Shown piece after piece: positions 9,100-16,849 of a DNA stretch of 64,000 bases. A program made the position numbers and the translations under genes. The notes beneath the pieces were generated by a model, which did not search any database, had not been told where the DNA came from, and was given only the letters and a program-made list of their open reading frames with translations. Position 1 is the first letter of the stretch; every line of letters starts with the position of its first letter. The stretch comes from CAZSCF01 sp964636505 (GTDB lineage Bacteria; Patescibacteriota; Minisyncoccia; Moranbacterales; UBA2206): contig CAZWRY010000003.1 of the NCBI GenBank assembly GCA_964636505.1, forward strand, positions 1 to 64,000. The letters run 5' to 3'.

Positions 9100-10620
9100 T
9101 TATTCCGTATATGTTTCTTTAAATTCCTTGATTGCTTTTTCCAGTTTTTTAACGATTTCATCGGTTAACTCTTTTTTCTTGCCCAATTCTTGCATAAATT
9201 CTTTTTGCTGAGTGTTCATAAATTTGTGAAAATCACTTTCCCATTCCCTGATTTTTTCTGCAGCCACATCATCCAAAAATCCATTGGACAGGGCGTAGAG
9301 AATGGCCGTTTGATTTTCAACTGGCATTGGCTCATATTGGTCTTGTTTCAAAATTTCCACTGTTCTCTTACCTCTTTCAATTTGTTTTCGAGTAGCCTCA
9401 TCCAGGTCCGATCCAAATTGCGCGAAAGCTTCCAATTCTCGGAATTGCGCCAAATCCAGACGTAATTTTCCAGCCACCTTTTTCATTCCTTTAGTTTGGG
9501 CAGCCGATCCCACACGGGAAACTGAAAGACCAACATTCAAGGCCGGACGAATACCTTTGTAAAATAAATCAGATTCCAAATAAATTTGTCCGTCTGTAAT
9601 GGAAATAACATTGGTCGGAATATAAGCTGAAACATCGCCAGCTTGCGTTTCAATCACCGGTAGGGCTGTAATTGATCCACCGCCAAAATTTTCATCCAGG
9701 CGAGCTGATCTTTCCAAAAGTCTGGAGTGCAAATAGAAAATGTCTCCGGGATAGGCTTCGCGTCCTGGCGGTCTCTTTAAAATCAAAGAAATCTGACGAT
9801 AGGCCCAAGCATGCTTACTTAGATCATCATAAATAATCAAAACATCTTTACCCTTGTCCATAAAATATTCTCCCATCGCACAACCAGCATAAGGTGCAAT
9901 GAATGAGAGTGAAGCTGAATCAGAAGCTCCAGCTACAACCAAAATCGTATGTTCCATAGCTCCATGTTTTTCCAATTCCGCTTTGATTCTGGCAATTTTG
10001 GATTCTTTTTGCCCAATGGCTACATAAATACAAATCAAATCTTGTCCTTTTTGATTTATGATTGTATCAATAGCAATAGCTGTTTTTCCGACCTGGCGGT
10101 CGCCGATAATAAGTTCGCGCTGTCCTCTTCCGATTGGAATGAGTGCATCGATAGCTTTTATTCCAGTTTGAACCGGTACAGTTACGCCTTTTCGGGTAAT
10201 AACTCCTGGCGCAATTTTTTCTACTGGATAAAATTTATCTGAATCTATTTTTCCTTTACCATCAATGGCCATGCCTAAAGGATCAACTACTCGGCCAATC
10301 AGATTATCACCTACTGGCACAGAAAGAATTTTCCCAGTTGATTTCACAGTATCGCCTTCCTTGATGTTTTCAAATTTTCCCAGAATCATGGCACCAATTT
10401 GTCCTTCTTCCAGGTTCAAGGCGACACCAAAAATTCCACCAGGAAATTCCAACATTTCCGAAGCCATTACATCGGAAAGCCCGGAAATTTTGGCTACACC
10501 ATCTCCCACTTCAACGACAGTACCAATTTTTTCTGTCTGGGTTTTGGTTTCAAAATTTTCTATTTGCTTTTTAAGTTCATCAATTATGTAGTCCTTGTTC
10601 ACCCCGTTAAATTTTTCCAT
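9100..10620 (-). CDS. atpA: F-type ATP synthase alpha subunit
   Basis: 506 aa, usual length. Walker A is GDRQVGKTAIA; the adjacent IDTIINQK and the ALPVIETQAGDVSAYIPTN segment are typical. It forms the alpha3-beta3 hexamer with AtpD and carries non-catalytic nucleotide sites. The N-terminal beta-barrel reads VEVGDGVAKISGLSDVMASE. It follows atpH after a 105-bp gap that contains an A+T-rich stretch but no clear promoter. Confidence 0.98.
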   Translation of the reverse strand: MEKFNGVNKDYIIDELKKQIENFETKTQTEKIGTVVEVGDGVAKISGLSDVMASEMLEFPGGIFGVALNLEEGQIGAMILGKFENIKEGDTVKSTGKILSVPVGDNLIGRVVDPLGMAIDGKGKIDSDKFYPVEKIAPGVITRKGVTVPVQTGIKAIDALIPIGRGQRELIIGDRQVGKTAIAIDTIINQKGQDLICIYVAIGQKESKIARIKAELEKHGAMEHTILVVAGASDSASLSFIAPYAGCAMGEYFMDKGKDVLIIYDDLSKHAWAYRQISLILKRPPGREAYPGDIFYLHSRLLERSARLDENFGGGSITALPVIETQAGDVSAYIPTNVISITDGQIYLESDLFYKGIRPALNVGLSVSRVGSAAQTKGMKKVAGKLRLDLAQFRELEAFAQFGSDLDEATRKQIERGKRTVEILKQDQYEPMPVENQTAILYALSNGFLDDVAAEKIREWESDFHKFMNTQQKEFMQELGKKKELTDEIVKKLEKAIKEFKETYTE

Positions 10621-10725
10621 ATTATTATTTTTGAATAAATTTTTACGCTTATATTAGTTATTTCATACAAATCCCGACTTAACAAACTATTTAACGGGGT
10701 TCATATGTTAAATTTAAAAAAATAT

Positions 10726-11127
10726 TTAATTTGTTAAATTATTTTTTAGCCTGGTCAATTGTCCTTCTATACTTCCGTCCAGCACTTCATCCCCGACTTC
10801 GATAACGATTCCGCCTTTGATTTTTTCATCTGTAATATTTTTTATTAAAACTTTTTTAGCGACATATTTTTCCTTAATAAAATTTTCAATTTTTTTTAAA
10901 GATTTTTCATCCAATTTTTCTCGGCTGGTTATTTCTGCCATAACAACTCCATTTTCCTTATTCCAAATTTCTTCAAATTTCTTGGATATTTTGGCAAACA
11001 ATTTTATTTGCCTATTTTTGTCTAAAATTTTAATAAAATTGGCTACAGCCACAGAGATCTCTTTTTGAGATTTTTCTTTAGTTGCAGCATATAGACTTTT
11101 AGCGTATTGATTAGCTGTGATTTTCAT
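10726..11127 (-). CDS. atpH: F-type ATP synthase delta subunit
   Basis: 133 aa, shorter than the usual ~180 aa. The start ITANQYAKSLYAATKEKS matches the N-terminal helix of delta (YAKALF-like), and the end KIKGGIVIEVGDEVLDGSIEGQLTRL matches the conserved C-terminal signature G-G-x-x-I-x-x-x-x-x-x-x-D-x-S. Delta ties F1 to the b stalk. The start codon overlaps the atpF stop by one base, so the two are translationally linked. Confidence 0.93.
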   Translation of the reverse strand: MKITANQYAKSLYAATKEKSQKEISVAVANFIKILDKNRQIKLFAKISKKFEEIWNKENGVVMAEITSREKLDEKSLKKIENFIKEKYVAKKVLIKNITDEKIKGGIVIEVGDEVLDGSIEGQLTRLKNNLTN

Positions 11128-11612
11128 TATTTTATCGCTTTCTCAATTAGTTCCTTGTCTTTGGCGGAATTCATTTTTTCATCAATAATTTTTTCCGTAG
11201 CTCTGACCACTAAATCGGCAATTTCTGATTTGGCGTCTTTAACGGCTTTATTTTTTTCTTGTTCAATTTGAACTTTGGCTTCTGCCAAAATTTTTTCTGA
11301 TTGTTCCTTGGCTGAAACTTCAATATCCCTCGCATTCTTCAGCGCCACATCTTCTGATTTTTTGATTATCTTTTGAGCTTCATTTCTGGCTTCGGCCAAG
11401 ATCTTTTTTTCTCTTTCGGCAATTTCTACCAATTTATTTTTAGCATCCTCAGCATCTTTTAGGCCTTTTTCGATTTTCTTCGTTCTGTTTTCCAACATTT
11501 TGAGCACTGGACCGTAGGCAAATTTATACAAAACAAAAAGTAAAACCAAAAAATTGATTATCTGAGCAACAAGTAGTTTTATATTGATACCTAAATTATT
11601 TAGTAGTTCCAT
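11127..11612 (-). CDS. atpF: F-type ATP synthase b subunit (peripheral stalk)
   Basis: 161 aa. There is one N-terminal membrane helix (residues about 10-30, LLVAQIINFLVLLFVLYKF) followed by a long charged Ala/Lys/Glu coiled coil, the layout of subunit b. It links F0 to F1 through delta. The 128-bp gap to atpE is unusual in the operon and holds GC-rich palindromes. Confidence 0.95.
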   Translation of the reverse strand: MELLNNLGINIKLLVAQIINFLVLLFVLYKFAYGPVLKMLENRTKKIEKGLKDAEDAKNKLVEIAEREKKILAEARNEAQKIIKKSEDVALKNARDIEVSAKEQSEKILAEAKVQIEQEKNKAVKDAKSEIADLVVRATEKIIDEKMNSAKDKELIEKAIK

Positions 11613-11636
11613 AAGAAATTAATTTATAATTATTTC

Positions 11637-11666
11637 CGCCAGAGGCGGATCAGCCTTCGGCTGAGA
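11637..11666. repeat. GC-rich palindromic elements in the atpE-atpF gap
   Basis: Two adjacent short palindromes are visible on the plus strand: ccgccagaggcgg and cagccttcggctg, followed by T6. They stand out from the A+T-rich surroundings and resemble the CCCGCC/GGCGGG palindrome found in metG at 14923-14948. On the plus strand the second palindrome plus T-run looks like an intrinsic terminator, but all the local genes are on the minus strand. A dispersed repeat, or a processing site that tunes atpE expression, are both possible. Confidence 0.6.
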
Positions 11667-11740
11667 TTTTTTAATTAGTTATTCCCAGTTTTTGGTCCGC
11701 AGAATGAAACTACGAACCATGAACTAAGTCCTACCGACTA

Positions 11741-12010
11741 TTAAACAAACTTGATGATCAAAGCTACAACCAACGCATAGATAGCGATAGCTTCGGCGAA
11801 AGCAATCGCCAAAATCATTGCGGTTTGAATTTTGGAAGCCGCTTCTGGATTTCTTCCGATTGATTCCATGGCTTTTCCAGCCAACTTTCCAATTCCAAAA
11901 CCAGGACCAATGGCGCCAATACCAATAGCTAGAGCAGCTGCAATTGATTTTACTGCTTCTGCATTGGCAACAGCTGCTTCGACAACTGCCTTTGTTTCTT
12001 CTACTGCCAT
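11741..12010 (-). CDS. atpE: F-type ATP synthase c subunit (rotor ring)
   Basis: 89 aa, two membrane helices joined by the polar loop GRNPE. The ion-binding Glu is in AFAEAIAIYALV. The Gln found in Na+-binding rings (GxGQG) is Ile here (GFGIGK), and the residue after Glu is Ala, not Ser/Thr. By known ion-signature rules this favours proton coupling. The extended N-terminus (VEETKAVVEAAVANAEAV) is longer than in E. coli. Confidence 0.96.
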   Translation of the reverse strand: MAVEETKAVVEAAVANAEAVKSIAAALAIGIGAIGPGFGIGKLAGKAMESIGRNPEAASKIQTAMILAIAFAEAIAIYALVVALIIKFV

Positions 12011-12092
12011 AATTTTTTTAGCTTGATAGCCGACTTAACCTGTGGTTTATCGTCACTATCTGCTTATTTAAAAAATAATTAAAAACACAACT

Positions 12093-12845
12093 TTAATGAT
12101 GCTCTATAGCTGCTGTTTTCAGAAAAACCAGAGTGAGCATTGAAAATACCAAAGCCTGAATAAAACCAACGAATAATTCCAAAAATAAAAATGGAAGCGG
12201 AACAAAAAATGGAATCAGATTCAACATTACAATCAACAGAACTTCTCCAGCAAAAATATTCCCAAAGAGACGAAAGGAAAATGAAACAACTTTAGCCGTT
12301 TCACCGACAATCTCCAGGAGTCCCACGAAAGTTCCGACGATATAGAACGGCTTTTTGAACGGATTAACGAAAAATTTTCCGGTATATTTAAAAAATCCAA
12401 TAGTTATAATTCCCATAAATTGAACGGCAAAAACTGCTACCAGAGCAATAGCCAAGGTCACATTCAGATCAGCTGAGGCACTTCTGAGAAATGGAACCAG
12501 TACAGTTTTCCCATGAATTTCTTCATTTATTCCAATCGTTCCCAACCCTGGAACAAGTTCTACCCAATTGGAAAGAATAACAAAAATAAAAATAGTCATT
12601 ATTATCGGGAAAAATTTTTTTGTTTGCTTTCTGTCTTGAGTTACTCCGTCAATTAAACTAAGGAAGGCTTCCACAATTGATTCAAATATATTTTGCACAC
12701 CTCTAGGAACAAGTTTTAATTTACTTCCCAAAATAACTGAAAAAAGTATGATGAAGAGGCTCAAAAAAAATGTCACTAAAAGTGTATTTGTTACAGGAAA
12801 GCTTCCTAGATGAAATATCGTTTCTGGTGCTAATGAAATCTCCAT
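12093..12845 (-). CDS. atpB: F-type ATP synthase a subunit
   Basis: 250 aa with five to six membrane segments. The essential Arg lies in SFRLFGNIFAGEVLL, and the C-terminal GFIQALVFSMLTLVFLKTA matches the last helix. It forms the ion half-channels against the c-ring. It follows the AtpI/Z-like gene and precedes atpE, as in the standard atp order. Confidence 0.97.
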   Translation of the reverse strand: MEISLAPETIFHLGSFPVTNTLLVTFFLSLFIILFSVILGSKLKLVPRGVQNIFESIVEAFLSLIDGVTQDRKQTKKFFPIIMTIFIFVILSNWVELVPGLGTIGINEEIHGKTVLVPFLRSASADLNVTLAIALVAVFAVQFMGIITIGFFKYTGKFFVNPFKKPFYIVGTFVGLLEIVGETAKVVSFSFRLFGNIFAGEVLLIVMLNLIPFFVPLPFLFLELFVGFIQALVFSMLTLVFLKTAAIEHH

Positions 12846-12942
12846 TTTCTTTAAAAATTTAATTAACCCAATATCGAAACAGGCCTACTTTTCCTACATT
12901 ATATCCTCTAATGATAAGCAAGAAAAGACCCGTTTTCAAAAT

Positions 12943-13179
12943 TTATTTATCTAACTTGTTTAAAATATCCACGGTCTTCCTATAAATCAAATAGGAAGAA
13001 ATTGTAATCGAAATTAATATTCCAATCAGAAGAAACCAGGGAGAACTTTCAAATTTTTTGTCCAGAAACCTCCCAATCAGTGCCAACCCAACCAACGGTA
13101 CAGCAATGGAATAACCCAATTCCCAAGCCAGCGACACGGCTGACCATGGTTTTTCATTTTTCTTATCTTCTTCTTTCAT
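12943..13179 (-). CDS. AtpI/AtpZ-like membrane protein
   Basis: 78 aa with two membrane helices. WELGYSIAVPLVGLALIGRFLDKKF then SSPWFLLIGILISI match the F0F1-ATPase-associated AtpZ/AtpI-like family, usually the first gene of atp operons, with proposed roles in c-ring assembly or cation transport. The position directly before atpB supports the call. Its start overlaps an A+T palindrome that could weaken or control ribosome access. Confidence 0.8.
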   Translation of the reverse strand: MKEEDKKNEKPWSAVSLAWELGYSIAVPLVGLALIGRFLDKKFESSPWFLLIGILISITISSYLIYRKTVDILNKLDK

Positions 13180-13233
13180 TATTTTTTAATAAAAAATAAT
13201 TTAAGATAAAATGTTTCAAATCTATAGTATTTA

Positions 13234-13262
13234 ATTATCTCTTGATAATTTAAAAAAGTCAA
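13234..13262 (-). promoter_or_regulatory. Promoter of the ATP synthase operon
   Basis: TTGACT (13257-13262), 17-bp spacer, GATAAT (13234-13239) on the minus strand, about 55-60 nt before the AtpI/Z-like start. The rest of the 160-bp gap to tatD is A+T-rich and holds a 15-bp GC-rich palindrome. Confidence 0.65.
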
Positions 13263-13308
13263 CCCCGTTAAAATTTTTGCATATTTTTGGCCTCATTTCG
13301 GCATTAAG

Positions 13309-13323
13309 GCGAAGCCGCTTCGC
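13309..13323. repeat. Short GC-rich palindrome (GCGAAGC-C-GCTTCGC)
   Basis: A perfect 7-bp-arm palindrome between tatD and the atp promoter, distinct in composition from the A+T-rich flanks. It resembles in style the other GC-rich palindromes at 11637, 14478 and 14923. No T-run follows closely, so it is not a standard terminator. Confidence 0.6.
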
Positions 13324-13341
13324 TCTAGTTTCTGCCTAAAA

Positions 13342-14196
13342 TTACATGTTTTTCGAAATTTGTACGGGGTCAACCCCAAATAATTTTTTAGCATTTTCCG
13401 TCGTAATTTCCGTCACTTCTTCTGCCGAAATTTCCTTTATTTCAGCTATTTTTTGGGCTACAAATTCCACATAAGCCGGCTCATTTCGCTCGCCCTTTTG
13501 GGGCACGGGAGCAAGGTATGGACAATCAGTTTCTACAACAATCTTTTCAATTGAAATTTCTCTGATTAAACGATCGTAACTTTCACCATAAGTAATAATC
13601 CCATTAAGCCCAATTGAATATCCAAGTTCAATAAATTTATTGGCAGTTTTATATCCTCCAACAAAACTATGAATGACTCCTTTTTTATTTACCGGATTTT
13701 CTTTTAATATTTCAAAAAGATCATCGTAAGCATCCCAACAATGGATTATCAGTGGCTTATTAAGTTCATTAGCCAGTTTGATAAATCCAATAAAAACTTC
13801 TTTTTGTTTATTTTTTAATTTTTCAACATCATCCCCTTCTTCAAAATGATGATAATCCAATCCGACTTCTCCAATTGCCACCACTTCTTTATTTTTGCCC
13901 AATTCTCGATATTTTTTAAAATCAACATCTTCACCGATAGTTTGAATTTCGGCTTGGGTGAGCTCGCCATCATCATAAACAAAATGTCCTTTTTGCAAAT
14001 GCACCGGATGCGTTCCAATGGCCGCCCAAATTTGATTGGGATATTTTTGGGCGTACTCAACCGCCCTCTTGCTTGTTGAATACTGCGATCCGACATTGAT
14101 AAAAAAAATGCTTTTGTCCAAAGCTCTTTTAATTACCGCGTCCGCATCTTCGCGATACGCACCAAAATTTACATGGGCATGAGTATCAATCAACAT
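13342..14196 (-). CDS. tatD: TatD-family metal-dependent hydrolase / DNase
   Basis: 284 aa TIM-barrel. Metal ligands are visible in order: DTHAHVNF (residues 4-7), E in GEVGLDYH (about 111-115), H in IIHCWD (about 151), H in GVIHSFVGG (about 175), D in VETDCPYLAP (about 229). These match the amidohydrolase-like TatD/YcfH family, 3'-5' exonucleases or DNases. It begins 5 nt after metG stops, a pairing common in bacteria. The C-terminal residues past the FGVDP segment are typical. Confidence 0.92.
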   Translation of the reverse strand: MLIDTHAHVNFGAYREDADAVIKRALDKSIFFINVGSQYSTSKRAVEYAQKYPNQIWAAIGTHPVHLQKGHFVYDDGELTQAEIQTIGEDVDFKKYRELGKNKEVVAIGEVGLDYHHFEEGDDVEKLKNKQKEVFIGFIKLANELNKPLIIHCWDAYDDLFEILKENPVNKKGVIHSFVGGYKTANKFIELGYSIGLNGIITYGESYDRLIREISIEKIVVETDCPYLAPVPQKGERNEPAYVEFVAQKIAEIKEISAEEVTEITTENAKKLFGVDPVQISKNM

Positions 14197-14201
14197 AACC
14201 T

Positions 14202-15668
14202 TTATTTTATTCTTTGAAAAAGCGGCTCGACTTGTCTGGTTTCCAGGGCTTTTTTTATTTTTTCGGCAGTTTCGGGTAAAAATGGAGTTAACAAATCAGA
14301 AATAACACTTAAATCTTCTACCAGTTTTTGCATTACTTCTTGAAATCTTTCTGAGTCATTTTTAGCAAGTTCCCAAGGCTTATTATCTTCAATAAACTTA
14401 TTGTCTTCTTTGATGATTCCCCAGATATAATCCAAACCAAAACTAAGCTCCATCTTTTCAATGAAGGGATCCAGCTTCCCCGAAGCTAAGCTTCGGGGTG
14501 ATTCACCACGAAGCTTAGCTTCGGGGGACAATTTAATAACTCGTGAAACCAGGTTTCCAAGTCCATTGGCCAAGTCTGCGTTATATTTTTCCGTCATCCA
14601 TTCCCAATTGATATCCACATCATCACCAAAACTATTGAGACTCAGCAGAATGTAGCGCGTGCCATCAATGCCAAACTTTTCTACCATTTCGTAAGGAGAA
14701 ATGACATTTCCCAAAGACTTGGACATTTTTTGCCCATTGCTAGTCAGAAAACTATTAATGAAAATTTGCTTTGAGGCTGGCAAATTAACTGCCATAAGCA
14801 TGGCTTGCCACATCGCCGACTGCGGACGTAAATTATCTTTGCCAGCTACTTGAATGCCTGGCCACCAATCAAAAAATGTTCCAGGAGCACCAACAGGTAA
14901 TTGAGCAGAATCGTCAGGTTTACCCGCCGAAGCTTCAGCAGAGGCGGGCCAGCCAATAGCAGAAACATAATTAATCAAGGCATCAAACCAAACATACATT
15001 ACCTGACTTTCATCGCCCGGCACAGGTACGCCCCAAGGCATTTTTTCTTTCACGCGCGAAATAGAAAAATCTTCCAGTCCCATATTTACAAAACTTTTAA
15101 TCTCATTAAACCGGTGAGCTGGAACTATGAACTCAGGATTTTTTTCATACAAACCAAGCAGTTTTTGCTGAAAAGCAGAAAATTTGAAAAAATAATTTTC
15201 TTCTTCTCTGATTTCTATTTTTCTATTGGGGTGCAATGGACAACAACCGTCAACCAGTTCTGAATCGGTTTTTTCCAATTCGCAACCGACACAATATTTT
15301 GTTTTGTAATTCTTTTTGTAGATATAACCATTAGCTTCCGCCTGTCGCCAAAATTCTTGCGCAGCTTTCATATGATGTTCATCGGTCGTGCGAATAAAAT
15401 TATCAAAGCTCAAGTTGAGAACATTTTTTAGCTCCTTGAATTTTTCTACTTGTTGATCACAATAGGCCTGCGTATCCAAACCAAGCTCCTGAGCTCGTTC
15501 ATATATTTTGGCACCATGCTCATCTGTACCAACATTAAAAAAAACTTCATGGCCAGCCATTCTCTGAAATCTCGCCCAAGCATCCGCTCGAATAACTTCC
15601 CACGCATAACCAATATGCGGTTCGGCATTCACATAGGGCAAGGTAGTTGTAATATATTTTTTAGCCAT
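14202..15668 (-). CDS. metG: Methionyl-tRNA synthetase carrying two in-frame palindromic inserts
   Basis: 488 aa class I synthetase that charges tRNA-Met. HIGH is PHIGYAWEV near residue 18, the zinc knuckle CVGCELEK...CCPLHPNR lies near 127-148, and KMSKS is NGQKMSKSLGN near 315. No C-terminal tRNA-binding domain is present, as in short bacterial forms. Two odd segments read ASAEASAGK (about 240-248) and SPEAKLRGESPRSLASGK (about 380-397); both are coded by GC-rich palindromes and look like in-frame insertions at surface positions. It starts 2 nt after rsmI stops. Confidence 0.95.
   Translation of the reverse strand: MAKKYITTTLPYVNAEPHIGYAWEVIRADAWARFQRMAGHEVFFNVGTDEHGAKIYERAQELGLDTQAYCDQQVEKFKELKNVLNLSFDNFIRTTDEHHMKAAQEFWRQAEANGYIYKKNYKTKYCVGCELEKTDSELVDGCCPLHPNRKIEIREEENYFFKFSAFQQKLLGLYEKNPEFIVPAHRFNEIKSFVNMGLEDFSISRVKEKMPWGVPVPGDESQVMYVWFDALINYVSAIGWPASAEASAGKPDDSAQLPVGAPGTFFDWWPGIQVAGKDNLRPQSAMWQAMLMAVNLPASKQIFINSFLTSNGQKMSKSLGNVISPYEMVEKFGIDGTRYILLSLNSFGDDVDINWEWMTEKYNADLANGLGNLVSRVIKLSPEAKLRGESPRSLASGKLDPFIEKMELSFGLDYIWGIIKEDNKFIEDNKPWELAKNDSERFQEVMQKLVEDLSVISDLLTPFLPETAEKIKKALETRQVEPLFQRIK
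14478..14526. repeat. 49-bp perfect hairpin palindrome inside metG
   Basis: Two perfect 18-bp arms (14478-14495 and 14509-14526) enclose a loop that is itself palindromic (GGTG-ATT-CACC). Each arm contains AAGCTAAGCTT or AAGCTTAGCTT. On the coding strand it is read in frame as SPEAKLRGESPRSLASG. Composition differs from the surrounding gene. It looks like a small dispersed element able to insert in frame. Confidence 0.85.
14923..14948. repeat. Second palindromic insert in metG (CCCGCC...GGCGGG)
   Basis: 26 bp with 6-bp GC arms and an inner GCTTCAGC segment, read in frame as PASAEASAGKP. It sits between the conserved NYVSAIGWP segment and the FFDWWPGIQVAGKDN segment, where MetRS proteins normally have a short loop. 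Confidence 0.75.
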
Positions 15669-15670
15669 AT

Positions 15671-16342
15671 TTAATACACAATTATCGTTATTTCTCCTTT
15701 GACTTTATCCGTATTGTTTTTAAAATATTCCAAAACTTCAGTAGCATCTCCTCTAATTATTTCTTCAAACATCTTAGTCAGTTCTCGGCCCATAATTATT
15801 TTTTTCTCAGCACTAAATTTTTTGAGCATTTCCAAATTTTTAATTAATCTGTACGGCGACTCATAATAAACTACTGGATATTCCATTTCAGAAATTTTTT
15901 TGAAAAATGTTTCCCGACCCTTTTTGTGCGGCGGAAATCCCCAAAAAACAAACTTTTGCATATCAATTCCGGAAACACTGGCTAGCGTCGTGAGAGCTGA
16001 AACACCCGGAATTGGAATAACGGCAATACCATTCCCAATCGCCTCTTCTACCAATTGATTGCCCGGATCGGAAATTCCCGGCGTACCGGCGTCCGTTACC
16101 AGGGCTACATTTTCCCCGGCCTTGAGTTTTAAAATGATTTTATTAAACTTAACCGCTTTGGAATGCTGATGAAAAGAAATAAGCGGCTTTTCAATTTCAT
16201 AGTGAAAAAGCAATTTTTTCGTGTGACGCGTGTCTTCGCAGGCGATTAAATCAACTTTTTTGAACACTTCCAAAGCTCGCAAAGTAATGTCGCCCAGATT
16301 TCCAATCGGAGTCGCAATAATGTATAATATGCCTGTATCCAT
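15671..16342 (-). CDS. rsmI: 16S rRNA 2'-O-ribose C1402 methyltransferase RsmI
   Basis: 223 aa tetrapyrrole-methylase fold. LYIIATPIGNLGDITLRAL, CEDTRHTKKLL, ALVTDAGTPGISDPG and IPIPGVSALTTLASVSG are diagnostic for RsmI/YraL. It methylates C1402 in the decoding centre using SAM. It is shorter than the E. coli enzyme (about 286 aa) and lacks the small C-terminal domain. First gene of rsmI-metG-tatD, divergent from the + strand gene at 16382. Confidence 0.95.
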   Translation of the reverse strand: MDTGILYIIATPIGNLGDITLRALEVFKKVDLIACEDTRHTKKLLFHYEIEKPLISFHQHSKAVKFNKIILKLKAGENVALVTDAGTPGISDPGNQLVEEAIGNGIAVIPIPGVSALTTLASVSGIDMQKFVFWGFPPHKKGRETFFKKISEMEYPVVYYESPYRLIKNLEMLKKFSAEKKIIMGRELTKMFEEIIRGDATEVLEYFKNNTDKVKGEITIIVY

Positions 16343-16348
16343 ATAATA

Positions 16349-16377
16349 AATGTACCAACAATTCGGTATTTTAGCAA
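16349..16377 (-). promoter_or_regulatory. Candidate promoter for rsmI-metG-tatD
   Basis: TTGCTA (16372-16377), 17-bp spacer, TACATT (16349-16354) on the minus strand. The -10 lies only about 7 nt from the rsmI ATG, implying a nearly leaderless transcript. Confidence 0.5.
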
Positions 16378-16381
16378 TTTT

Positions 16382-16849
16382 ATGATTCTAACAACCCATT
16401 TGCTCGCCGGAGCTACAATTGGAAAAAATATAGATAACTCCTGGTTTATCATTCCCATCGCCATTTTAGCTCATTTTGCTTTGGATGCCTTGCCGCACGG
16501 CGAATATATCAACTCCCCCAAGAAAAAACTGTCCTTGAAAAGCATAATGCAAAGAATTATTTTGGATTTGTCTTTTGGATTAATTCTAGTTTTTTCTCTT
16601 ATCCATCTCAAAAATTTAAGCACCTTGGAAGTAAAAAATATTTTGCTGGGTTCTTTTTTCTCAATTTTTCCTGATTTTATGACAGTCCTAAAATTAAAAT
16701 TTAATTTCAAATTCCTGGATAAAATTCACGCTTTTCACCACTGGGTCCATTACACCTCTAGAAAATTAAAAGACAACTATTGGAATTTTTCCAACGCTAG
16801 AAATGATATTCTTGTTTCCATAGCTGCTTTACTAATCTTTCTTATTTAG
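16382..16849 (+). CDS. Small integral membrane protein, YdjM/DUF457-like hydrolase family resemblance
   Basis: 155 aa with three to four membrane segments. MILTTHLLAGATIG at the N-terminus, H-F-A-L-D-A-L-P-H-G near residues 31-40 and the His-rich FHHWVHYTS near 119 resemble the membrane-bound metal-dependent hydrolase family (YdjM/LexA-regulated and related), which has early His and H-x-x-x-D motifs. The actual substrate of that family is poorly known. The 3' end overlaps the convergent AI-2E-like gene by 4 bp. Confidence 0.6.
   Translation: MILTTHLLAGATIGKNIDNSWFIIPIAILAHFALDALPHGEYINSPKKKLSLKSIMQRIILDLSFGLILVFSLIHLKNLSTLEVKNILLGSFFSIFPDFMTVLKLKFNFKFLDKIHAFHHWVHYTSRKLKDNYWNFSNARNDILVSIAALLIFLI

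Noticed and set aside
11650..11666. Terminator on the plus strand between atpF and atpE
   Set aside because: All neighbouring genes are on the minus strand, so a plus-strand terminator there would have no target; treated as a palindromic repeat.
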